A stretch of DNA of 6,754 nucleotides from DATLCI01 sp046714215. GTDB taxonomy: Bacteria; Acidobacteriota; Terriglobia; Terriglobales; Acidobacteriaceae. Under the pieces are notes generated by a model, which was not told the origin of the DNA, made no database searches, and worked only from the letters and a program-made list of their open reading frames with translations. The position numbers were made by a program, and so were the translations under genes. This document shows, in pieces, positions 1 through 5,963 of the stretch; positions within the stretch are counted from its first letter, which is position 1, and every line of letters starts with the position of its first letter. The stretch spans positions 1-6,754 of the forward strand of contig JBKKBM010000102.1 in assembly GCA_046714215.1 (NCBI GenBank). Direction: 5' to 3'.

Positions 1-1
1 C

Positions 2-940
2 TTGGGAACCGTTCAGGCGCTCGGCACATTGATGCTCGGCGGGGGCTCAAGCTATAACGGAGATGATGGCGTAGACCTGACGGCAGGAAGAGGAGGAACA
101 TTTGGTGTCAACTTGGAATTCCGCAGCGCGGATTTCGAAGGCAACGCCGGCTGGGGCATTGAGACCGACGCCAATGTGATCTCGGTAGTGGGAGTGGGCG
201 AGTTTGGTCCCAATAGCGCCGGCGATGCCGATCAATTGGCGCAGCATGTTGACATCACCACCAATGGCCAACGCACCCTCGCCTCTTCGGGAGGAAGCAA
301 CACTCCGGCCAAGAATGAGGTGCTGAACGGACCCACCGCTTATTCTTCCGGAACCATGCAAAGGACGACCGGATTCCTCTGGCAGTTGCCCAGCATGACG
401 GGCATCTACGATGGCGCCATCAAGGGGACCAACGATGCCCCTTACAAGGCGTGGTGCAGCTCTTCTATCACCAACTGCATGTGGTATGACGTTGGGAACG
501 GCAGGCTGGGCTGGGGCGGCACCAACTTTCCCGCGCAGTTCTGGGTCCCGGGTTCGTCCGGTTCGGTCACCTTTCCTTCCGCCACCACCACGCTGGCGGG
601 CTTGGCGGTGGCCCAGACCTTCACCGCCAACCAGACGTTCACTGGAACCGTCGCCGTAGGGTCGTCAGGAACAGCCCTATCGCAGGTCCGGGTCTTCACC
701 CCCTCGCTTACGCCGGCTTCGGTCGCGGTCGCTAGTTGCGCGGAACAGACCTTCACGGTTTCCGGACTGTCTACGGCGGACAAGGTCGTCGTGAATGGTC
801 CCGCGCCCACAGCCGGCACCGGCATCTCCGGCGTGCGCGTATCCGCCACCGACACCCTGGCCATCAACTGGTGCAATCCCACGGCAGGCTCATTGACTCC
901 TGCCAGCGGCACTTACAACGTGGTGGCGCTGCGCAATTGA
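2..940 (+). CDS. Phage-tail-like / surface structural protein, C-terminal part (5' end outside the window)
   Basis: The reading frame is open from the first bases to TGA at 938-940, leaving 312 visible residues. The TTG at position 2 has no visible ribosome site, so I treat the gene as 5'-truncated. The protein is rich in Gly, Ser, Thr and Ala, has no membrane segment in the visible part, and looks beta-rich. Around residues 188-216 it has the pattern GSVTFPSATTTLAG followed by AQTFTANQTFTG, a low-complexity style I associate with phage tail-fibre and large bacterial surface proteins. The last ~85 residues (from about 228: TPSLTPASVA, EQTFTVSGLSTAD, GISGVRVSATDTLAI, YNVVALRN) resemble a small beta domain that ends many phage and prophage structural proteins. 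C246 and C291 in this domain could form a disulfide. The family match is from memory of sequence style. An ordinary secreted repeat protein is the main alternative. The methyltransferase starts two bases downstream. Confidence 0.6.
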   Translation: MGTVQALGTLMLGGGSSYNGDDGVDLTAGRGGTFGVNLEFRSADFEGNAGWGIETDANVISVVGVGEFGPNSAGDADQLAQHVDITTNGQRTLASSGGSNTPAKNEVLNGPTAYSSGTMQRTTGFLWQLPSMTGIYDGAIKGTNDAPYKAWCSSSITNCMWYDVGNGRLGWGGTNFPAQFWVPGSSGSVTFPSATTTLAGLAVAQTFTANQTFTGTVAVGSSGTALSQVRVFTPSLTPASVAVASCAEQTFTVSGLSTADKVVVNGPAPTAGTGISGVRVSATDTLAINWCNPTAGSLTPASGTYNVVALRN

Positions 941-942
941 CA

Positions 943-1662
943 ATGAGCCCATCTGACCAGCCCACGGTGGACGCCGGCCTTTCCCTCAAGGCTCCGGAAG
1001 TATTGCTTTACAGTCTCCCGAGCGACACGACTTTTTTTGATGGCTTCGACCGCTTTGCCGCCGAGCACATCCCTGATGGGTCGAAGGTGCTGGATATCGG
1101 CTCCGGCAAGGGGTGGCCCTACGAACAGGTAATGGCCAAGGCTTCCCTGGTGGGCGTGGACCCGGATCCTGGCATCCACTCGAACCCCCATCTGGTGGCT
1201 CGGTACAACTGCAGGGTAGAGGAGATGCCGCTGGAGCACTTCGACGTGGGGCTGGCCTCGTTCGTGGTGGAACACGTCGAGGACATCCCGGAATTTTTGT
1301 CGGCGGTGCGGGCGCGGGTGGATAAGTTCATCTTCTCCACGCCCAACCTGCGCCATTACTTCGGGGCCGTGTCCAAGGCCACTCACCACCTGGGTGCGCA
1401 GGAAGCCCTCTTGCGACTACTAGGCAAGGACACCGCTTACCACCATCCCACTTATTACCGATTGAATACGCCGGCTGCGATCCAGCGCGCGGGCGCGGCG
1501 GCGGGGTTCCGCCGTTTTGAGATCGCTATGTTCGACAATCCCGAACACCTCGCTTGGTATTTCCCCAAGGGACTGCGGTGGGTCCCGCAGAAGTATTCGG
1601 CGATGGTGTATCGCCGTAACTGGACGCGGAGTATGTCCACCATGTTTGTGGTGATGAGCTAG
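943..1662 (+). CDS. Class I SAM-dependent methyltransferase (Methyltransf_11/25-like), acceptor unknown
   Basis: This 239-residue protein has the Rossmann-fold motifs of a class I methyltransferase. Motif I is VLDIGSGKG (49-57), which binds S-adenosylmethionine. VGVDPDP (70-76) supplies the acidic residue expected to contact the ribose hydroxyls. DVGLASFVVEHVED (101-114) is the motif II/III region in the F/Y-D-x-V...EHV-x-D style. The C-terminal part (about 135-239) is rich in aromatic and basic residues and probably forms the acceptor cap, but it does not identify the substrate. The frame is open further upstream, but that extension overlaps the preceding gene and reads as non-protein-like. 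The ATG at 943, two bases after that gene's stop, gives a sensible N-terminus. There is no strong Shine-Dalgarno, so translational coupling is likely. The protein should be cytoplasmic. It could modify a small molecule, sugar, lipid or protein. A function tied to the upstream surface/phage-like protein is only inferred from position. Confidence 0.85.
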   Translation: MSPSDQPTVDAGLSLKAPEVLLYSLPSDTTFFDGFDRFAAEHIPDGSKVLDIGSGKGWPYEQVMAKASLVGVDPDPGIHSNPHLVARYNCRVEEMPLEHFDVGLASFVVEHVEDIPEFLSAVRARVDKFIFSTPNLRHYFGAVSKATHHLGAQEALLRLLGKDTAYHHPTYYRLNTPAAIQRAGAAAGFRRFEIAMFDNPEHLAWYFPKGLRWVPQKYSAMVYRRNWTRSMSTMFVVMS

Positions 1663-1669
1663 TTACCGC

Positions 1670-2293
1670 CTAATAGAACAAGTACTTCCGCCACTTGGAG
1701 TCTGACCGGCCGATCATCCGCATGATGTGCCGACTGGTATGCAGATTAAAGGTCCGCGGCTCCCGCAGCAGCTTCATGTTGCTGATCTCGCCCAGCAGTT
1801 GATTGCCCTTTTTGCGATTACAGGCATGGCAGCAGGCCACCAGGTTCTCCCAGGTGGAAAGGCCGCCGCGCGAGCGCGGCACTACGTGATCCAGCGTCAA
1901 CTCCCCGGAATAGAGCACCACGCCGCAATACTGGCAGGTATTACGGTCACGCAGCAGGATGTTCTTCCGCGAGAGCGCGCGCGTCTGATGCGGGATCCGC
2001 CGATACTCCAGCAACCGGATCACCGACGGCAGCCGCATGGCCATGCGCTGCGCGTGCAGAAAATGTCCGTTTTCCTCTTCCGTCATGGCGACACCCTTCA
2101 ACACCAGCACCAGCGCGCGCCGCGCCGCGCAGATATTGATGGGCTCATAGGAAGCGTTCAGTACCAGCACCGGCGCATACAGAGGAACGGTTTGGCCGGT
2201 CTCCTCCGCCGCCGGGGCCTGATGCAGCTTAATGCGGCCGGACGTGGCCTGCATCCGGGACGATCCATGTCCTTTGCGTGCGTGCCCACCCAT
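1670..2293 (-). CDS. HNH endonuclease family protein
   Basis: This 207-residue protein carries an HNH (His-Asn-His/Asn, beta-beta-alpha-metal) nuclease domain at about 108-165. Two zinc-knuckle pairs flank the active site: C120/C123 (CQYCG) and C155/C158 (CHAC). Between and after them lie LTLDHVVPRSRGG (133-144 region; D135, H136 general base), WEN (N150) and CNRKKGN (N159/N164), the usual metal and phosphate-binding positions. The N-terminal ~100 residues (VLVLNASYEPINI, then RALVLVLKG) are typical of the standalone HNH proteins grouped in COG1403. Role: metal-dependent DNA cleavage is expected from the fold, but the biological target of this family is poorly known. It starts 4 bp after the comF stop on the same strand, which argues for an operon and translational coupling. 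No clear ribosome site precedes the ATG at 2291-2293. M14 (2252-2254) is an alternative start preceded at some distance by AAAGGA. It converges on the methyltransferase with a 7-bp gap. Confidence 0.9.
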   Translation of the reverse strand: MGGHARKGHGSSRMQATSGRIKLHQAPAAEETGQTVPLYAPVLVLNASYEPINICAARRALVLVLKGVAMTEEENGHFLHAQRMAMRLPSVIRLLEYRRIPHQTRALSRKNILLRDRNTCQYCGVVLYSGELTLDHVVPRSRGGLSTWENLVACCHACNRKKGNQLLGEISNMKLLREPRTFNLHTSRHIMRMIGRSDSKWRKYLFY

Positions 2294-2297
2294 AGGT

Positions 2298-3356
2298 TCA
2301 GTCTAGGTTCCCGGCCGCGGTGCCAAGCGCCGCCGTTGCTCTCTCCTTCGTTGGGATTTGACCCAAACTTTGTTCCAGATTCTTCCCTGGATCTTGATCT
2401 TCATACGACGTCACCAGCTTCGTGACCCGGGCCGCCGTTACCACCCACACCTCAGTTGCGCCCGCGCGCTTCAACACTCGCGCGCATTCTTCCGCAGTGG
2501 TTCCCGTAGTGAAGACGTCATCTACTAAGATGACGTTCCTGCCCTGCACGGCACCAGCTAATTTCTTCACGACCACAAACGCTCCGCGCACGTTCTCGCG
2601 CCGTTGATGCCGCGTCAGCCCGGTTTGCGACGTCGTCTCCCGCACCCGCACCAGCAACTTTGGGCTGATCTCAACCTTCGCGTCCACCACTTTCGCCGCC
2701 GCCCGCGCAATCTCCTCCGCCTGATTAAACCCGCGCTGGCGCAGTTTGCCGCCATGCAGCGGGATGGGCACCACCACCGCGCCGCTTCCGGCCGCCTGCA
2801 CGGCCTGCCGCATCGATTCCGCCATGCACTCGCCCAGCGGACGCGCCGCCGGCGTCATCCGTTGATATTTCAGCAGATGGATCAAATCCCGCAACGCGCC
2901 TTCATACGGGCCATAAGCAAAGGCCCGCTCGTATCTAGGACGTGCCCTTTGACACAAGCCGCACAGCGGCTCTTCGCCCAATACCATCTGCCCCAGCAAC
3001 AGCTCTCCGCAGATACCGCATTGTGGATTAGCAAAAGTTTTAGTGGAATCCAGACACTCAACACAAACGGGAAGGCGGGAGATATTTACGAGAAGGTCGC
3101 CGCAGATGCGGCATTCGGCAGGAAATACGGTGGTAAAAATGCTCTCGGCAGCTTTTTGCAGAAGTCTTCGACTTCGACTCCTTCGCGGTGCCTGGGCCTC
3201 TGCCCGGATTGACCCCACCGTACTCGCAGGCTCTTGTACGGCGGGCTGGTCGATGCTACTGCTGAAGACAACCCTCCTGCAAACGGCCGCCCCGACAATT
3301 GACCCGCGGGGCGAAAAGTAGGACTGAACCGCTTGTTGTGCAAAGTATAGTCCCAT
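2298..3356 (-). CDS. comF: ComF family protein (phosphoribosyltransferase fold), start uncertain
   Basis: With the ATG at 3354-3356 the protein has 352 residues. Four CxxC pairs (C82/C85, C98/C101, C113/C116, C132/C135) form the double zinc-ribbon that opens ComF proteins. It is followed by AFAYGPYEGALRDLIHLLKY (145-164), VPIPLH (196-201), RGFNQAEEIA (208-217), TSQTGLTRHQRRENVRGAF (242-260) and the PRPP-binding loop VILVDDVFTTGTT (275-287, acidic pair D279/D280). ComF proteins are cytoplasmic and linked to transformation and DNA processing; the biochemical reaction is not well settled. Family members are usually about 220-250 residues, so this one is long at both ends. About 65 residues precede the usual start region (LLQKAAESIF), and a ~40-residue hydrophilic tail follows the usual end (VTAARV). 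An upstream in-frame TTG at 3416 would lengthen it further. A promoter-like sequence spans the ATG, so the true start may be downstream, for example GTG 3216-3218 (306 residues). The HNH gene follows 4 bp later. Confidence 0.88.
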   Translation of the reverse strand: MGLYFAQQAVQSYFSPRGSIVGAAVCRRVVFSSSIDQPAVQEPASTVGSIRAEAQAPRRSRSRRLLQKAAESIFTTVFPAECRICGDLLVNISRLPVCVECLDSTKTFANPQCGICGELLLGQMVLGEEPLCGLCQRARPRYERAFAYGPYEGALRDLIHLLKYQRMTPAARPLGECMAESMRQAVQAAGSGAVVVPIPLHGGKLRQRGFNQAEEIARAAAKVVDAKVEISPKLLVRVRETTSQTGLTRHQRRENVRGAFVVVKKLAGAVQGRNVILVDDVFTTGTTAEECARVLKRAGATEVWVVTAARVTKLVTSYEDQDPGKNLEQSLGQIPTKERATAALGTAAGNLD

Positions 3357-3373
3357 TTCCGGGCTCAAATCAA
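3344..3373 (-). promoter_or_regulatory. Candidate sigma70 promoter for comF-HNH
   Basis: On the minus strand, TTGATT (3368-3373, 4/6 to TTGACA) and TATACT (3344-3349, 5/6 to TATAAT) are separated by 18 bp. Transcription would start near 3337. It is well placed to drive comF and the HNH gene. It overlaps the ATG at 3354-3356, which could not then be used by this transcript. Found by eye only. Confidence 0.45.
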
Positions 3374-3431
3374 GACGCAGCTTGCCCCGCCAGTTCGCTC
3401 CACCTCCATTCCGCAATTCTTGAATGGCTTG

Positions 3432-3459
3432 AATGCTGACGGCTAAATGCTGACGGCTA
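3432..3459. repeat. Perfect tandem duplication of a 14-bp unit in the divergent comF/OPT spacer
   Basis: The unit AATGCTGACGGCTA occurs twice head to tail (3432-3445 and 3446-3459) with no mismatch. It lies between the divergent comF and OPT genes, upstream of both. The CGGCTA core recurs as ATCGGCT repeats in the other intergenic region (5771-5784). It may be replication slippage in a low-constraint spacer. A paired operator site is possible but not shown. I see no convincing promoter for the OPT gene in the rest of this spacer. Confidence 0.8.
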
Positions 3460-3522
3460 ACTTGTATTCCCCGCAGCCCAGTGCTAACTTTTCCTGTTCG
3501 GCTTTTACCCCCGGTTTACCCC

Positions 3523-3528
3523 AGGAGG
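3523..3528 (+). promoter_or_regulatory. Strong ribosome binding site deciding the OPT start
   Basis: AGGAGG lies 5 bases before GTG 3534-3536, an ideal spacing. The nearer ATG at 3530 is only 1 base away, out of frame, and meets a stop after three codons. This supports the GTG as the true start of the transporter. Confidence 0.9.
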
Positions 3529-3533
3529 CATGA

Positions 3534-5765
3534 GTGGCTGAGATTACCGAGATACGCCCCACCGAAAGCACGTTTCAACCGTACGTATCCGCCGACGAAT
3601 CCCGCGCTGAGTTCACGCCGCGCGCCGTCATCGTAGGCGCGCTCTTCGGTATCCTCTTCGGCGCCGTCACTGTCTACGTCGGCCTGCGCGCGGGACTCAC
3701 CGTCTCCGCCTCCATCCCCATCGCCGTGCTCTCCATCAGCTTGCTGCGCGCGCTGGGCAAGAGCACCATCCTAGAAAACAATATCGTGCAGACGACCGGC
3801 TCCGCCGGTGAATCCGTCGCCGCCGGCGTTATTTTCACGCTGCCCGCGCTCATCTTCCTCGGCTTCCCGCTGGAATATTCGCGCATCTTCCTGCTGGCGC
3901 TCATCGGCGGATGGCTCGGCGTCTTCTTCATGATCCCCTTGCGCCGCCAACTCATCGTGAAAGAACACGGCGCGCTGCTCTATCCCGAAGGCACAGCTTG
4001 CGCTGACGTCCTCATTGCCGGTGACCGTGGCGGATCATTCGCCAGCCGCGTTTTCTGGGGCTTGGGCCTGGGGGGTGTCTATACGCTTTTCCAGAATGAG
4101 AATATGCTTCGCGCGTGGCCGGGCACCCCGAACTGGGAGCCCAAAGGCTATCCCGGCGCGGCGGTGCGCGCGGACGCGACCTCCGAATACATGGGCGTGG
4201 GCTACATCATTGGACCGCGCATCGCCGGCGTCATCTTCGCCGGCGGTGTCTTCTCCTGGCTGCTGTTTATGCCCGCCATCAAATTCTTCGGTAGTGGACT
4301 GACCGAGCCGCTTTATCCCGGCACTACTCTGATCAGTGAGATGTCGCCTTCCGACCTGTGGCGCACTTACGTTCGCCCGATGGGCGCGGGGGCCGTGGCT
4401 GCCGCCGGCCTCATCACGCTGATGAAGACCATTCCTACCATCGTGGGCGCGATCCGCGCGGGGGCCAAGGACCTGGGGTCGGGCGCCGATGCGTCCAGCT
4501 TCCGCCGCACCGACCGCGACCTCCCTCTGAAGCTTGCCCTGGGTGGAGCGGCCGTTTTGCTGACCATGATGTGGGCCATGCTGACCTTCAAGCCGATCGA
4601 GGGAGCCTACACCTCCTGGTATCACAACCTACTGGCAGCGATTTTTGTAATCATCTTCGGGTTCTTGTTCGTGACGGTCTCGTCGCGCATTGTCGGACTC
4701 ATCGGCAGCTCCGCGAATCCCATCTCCGGTATGACCATCGCCACGTTGATGGCGACGTCCGCCATGTTCCTCGCTATGGGGTGGATTGCTCCGGCATTTG
4801 CCGCCCTCGCCATCACCATCGGCGGAGTGGTTTGCATCGCTTCCGCCAATGCGGGCAATACTTCGCAAGACTTGAAAACCGGTTTCCTGGTCGGCGCCAC
4901 GCCGAAGTATCAGCAGTATGCGCTGATGGTCGGCGTCCTGGCCTCGGTTTTTGTTATCGGCTTCACGCTCATTTCCATGAACAAGGCGCTGGAGGACTTC
5001 CGGCCCGCCAATGTGCAGGTCGACATTAATAACTTGCCCTCCGGCGTGGTGGTTGAACGACAGAACTTTAACCGGGATGGCGATCGTCCACAGATTCGCG
5101 TGAAGACCACCACCGGTGAAGAGTTAAAGAACGGCAATGATTACATCCTGCTGAACGCCTTAGGTTCGCGGGTAGTCGCTGACGGTAAATACCTCTACAA
5201 CAAGAATACGAATCAGGTCGAAGTGCAATGGACGCAAGGCATCGGCAGCGAACAGGCCGCCGCGCCGCAAGCCCGCTTGATGGCCACGGTCATCAACGGC
5301 ATCCTCACGCAGAAGCTGCCCTGGGGCCTGGTCCTGTTTGGCGTCTTCCTGGTGATCGCCGTGGAACTGCTGGGCATCCGCTCGCTGTCGTTTGCGGTGG
5401 GCGCCTATCTGTCCATCGGAACCACGCTCGCCATCTTCTGTGGTGGCATCATTCGCTGGTTGGTGGAGCGCGGGTCGCAGTCCTCAGCCTCTGACCATAA
5501 CAGTGAAGTCAGCCCGGGTTCGCTTTACGCCAGCGGCCTTATCGCCGCCGGCGGCATCGTCGGACTCCTGGGCATTGGCTTGAAACTGCTGGAGGACCCA
5601 CGTTGGAGCCTTATCAAACCCGGCACCGTGCAGTTCAATAAAGATGGCTTCCTGAGCTTCCTCCATCACGACTGGGTCTCAGTACTCATGTTCATCGTGC
5701 TGGGTTATTCGCTCTTCCACTTCGCGCGCAAGCCGCTGGAGACAACGGGCGGCGAGAAACAATAG
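3534..5765 (+). CDS. OPT family oligopeptide transporter
   Basis: This 743-residue integral membrane protein belongs to the bacterial branch of the OPT family, which imports small peptides and, in some members, metal-chelate complexes. It is a secondary transporter, probably proton-coupled. Conserved blocks are NNIVQTTGSAGESVAAGVIF (82-101), LYPEGTACADVL (149-160), SSANPISGMTIATLMATSAM (392-411), GNTSQDLKTGFLVGATPKYQ (441-460) and, after a loop, LTQKLPWGLVLFGVFLVIAV (591-610). By eye there are about 16 hydrophobic segments, clustered at roughly 30-135, 172-187, 224-305, 334-480 and 596-732. The N-terminal ~28 residues are polar and cytoplasm-like, with no signal peptide. A hydrophilic stretch of about 90 residues (489-580, with VKTTTGEELKNGNDYILLN) separates the two membrane blocks and makes the protein longer than the roughly 600-680 residues I expect for bacterial members. 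The GTG start is fixed by the AGGAGG site. The gene stands alone, with no ABC components nearby. The substrate cannot be read from the sequence. Confidence 0.93.
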   Translation: MAEITEIRPTESTFQPYVSADESRAEFTPRAVIVGALFGILFGAVTVYVGLRAGLTVSASIPIAVLSISLLRALGKSTILENNIVQTTGSAGESVAAGVIFTLPALIFLGFPLEYSRIFLLALIGGWLGVFFMIPLRRQLIVKEHGALLYPEGTACADVLIAGDRGGSFASRVFWGLGLGGVYTLFQNENMLRAWPGTPNWEPKGYPGAAVRADATSEYMGVGYIIGPRIAGVIFAGGVFSWLLFMPAIKFFGSGLTEPLYPGTTLISEMSPSDLWRTYVRPMGAGAVAAAGLITLMKTIPTIVGAIRAGAKDLGSGADASSFRRTDRDLPLKLALGGAAVLLTMMWAMLTFKPIEGAYTSWYHNLLAAIFVIIFGFLFVTVSSRIVGLIGSSANPISGMTIATLMATSAMFLAMGWIAPAFAALAITIGGVVCIASANAGNTSQDLKTGFLVGATPKYQQYALMVGVLASVFVIGFTLISMNKALEDFRPANVQVDINNLPSGVVVERQNFNRDGDRPQIRVKTTTGEELKNGNDYILLNALGSRVVADGKYLYNKNTNQVEVQWTQGIGSEQAAAPQARLMATVINGILTQKLPWGLVLFGVFLVIAVELLGIRSLSFAVGAYLSIGTTLAIFCGGIIRWLVERGSQSSASDHNSEVSPGSLYASGLIAAGGIVGLLGIGLKLLEDPRWSLIKPGTVQFNKDGFLSFLHHDWVSVLMFIVLGYSLFHFARKPLETTGGEKQ

Positions 5766-5770
5766 GAGTT

Positions 5771-5784
5771 ATCGGCTATCGGCT
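5771..5784. repeat. Short tandem repeat ATCGGCT x2
   Basis: Two perfect copies of ATCGGCT, followed by a further AT, start 5 bases after the OPT stop codon. The CGGCTA core is shared with the 14-bp duplication at 3432-3459, suggesting a recurring intergenic micro-repeat in this genome. Confidence 0.6.
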
Positions 5785-5794
5785 ATGTTCTAAT

Positions 5795-5858
5795 TTCGAG
5801 GGCAGCGAGAAATCCCTACCCTCGCCATTACTCTTGCTCCAGTCATCCCGAGCGAGTC
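5795..5858. repeat. Composite intergenic repeat, copy 1 (hairpin module A plus GTCATCCCGAGCG module B)
   Basis: Module A (5796-5825) aligns to 6693-6723 at about 26 of 31 positions. Module B (5842-5855, GTCATCCCGAGCGA) aligns to 6741-6754 at 12 of 14. The distance from A to B is 46 bp here and 48 bp in the second copy. Module A can fold: CGAGGG (5797-5802) pairs perfectly with CCCTCG (5819-5824), with partial inner pairing. It sits 30 bp after the OPT stop, so it may act as an mRNA 3'-end structure or be a REP/MITE-like dispersed element. There is no T-run, so a classical intrinsic terminator is not supported. Confidence 0.7.
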
Positions 5859-5910
5859 GCGAGCCAACGCGAGCGGCGCGTCGAGGGACCAGGCCTTGGC
5901 CCTTGCTCTT

Positions 5911-5942
5911 CAATTACCCGATTACGCAATTACTCAATCACC
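5911..5942. repeat. Degenerate 8-bp tandem repeat (four units, consensus CAATTACC)
   Basis: CAATTACC, CGATTACG, CAATTACT and CAATCACC follow one another in phase. The array is AT-richer than its surroundings and ends 6 bp before the extended -10 element upstream of yggS. It may be a local slippage product or a spacer that eases promoter opening. The 8-bp period does not match the DNA helical turn, which weakens an operator-array reading. Confidence 0.6.
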
Positions 5943-5948
5943 CACTCT

Positions 5949-5957
5949 TGCTATGAT
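5949..5957 (+). promoter_or_regulatory. Candidate extended -10 promoter for yggS (leaderless arrangement)
   Basis: TGCTATGAT matches the extended -10 pattern TGnTATAAT with one mismatch. The hexamer ends at 5957 and the yggS GTG begins at 5964, so a start site about 7 bases downstream would coincide with the start codon. No good -35 is seen, which is usual for extended -10 promoters. Found by eye only. Confidence 0.45.
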
Positions 5958-5963
5958 GGCCCT

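Noticed and set aside
442..912. 156-codon open frame on the minus strand within the first gene.
   Set aside because: The plus-strand frame is continuous, shows repeat-protein features and runs up to the methyltransferase. The antisense frame has no recognisable motif.
1727..2425. 232-codon open frame on the plus strand across the HNH gene.
   Set aside because: It is the complement of well-supported HNH and comF coding sequence. The composition (Arg, His, Gln rich) is typical of a shadow frame.
2515..2536. Perfect 8-bp inverted repeat ACGTCATC / GATGACGT with a 6-bp loop, resembling an operator or hairpin.
   Set aside because: It lies inside the conserved PRPP-binding loop of comF. The codons for V-I-L-V-D-D-V naturally produce the mirrored bases, so coding constraint explains it.
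2604..3212. 202-codon open frame on the plus strand across comF.
   Set aside because: It is antisense to the conserved ComF domains and has no family features of its own.
3530..3541. Mini reading frame ATG AGT GGC TGA overlapping the OPT start, a possible translational leader.
   Set aside because: Its ATG is only 1 base from the AGGAGG, too close for efficient initiation, while GTG 3534 is ideally spaced.
4035..4625. 196-codon open frame on the minus strand inside the OPT gene.
   Set aside because: It is antisense to conserved OPT coding sequence, has a biased His/Arg/Gly composition and no recognisable motif. Long shadow frames are expected at this GC content.
5796..5826. Hairpin after the OPT stop as an intrinsic terminator.
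   Set aside because: The stem is not followed by a T-run, and the same module recurs elsewhere as part of a composite repeat. A repeat or mRNA-end structure fits better.
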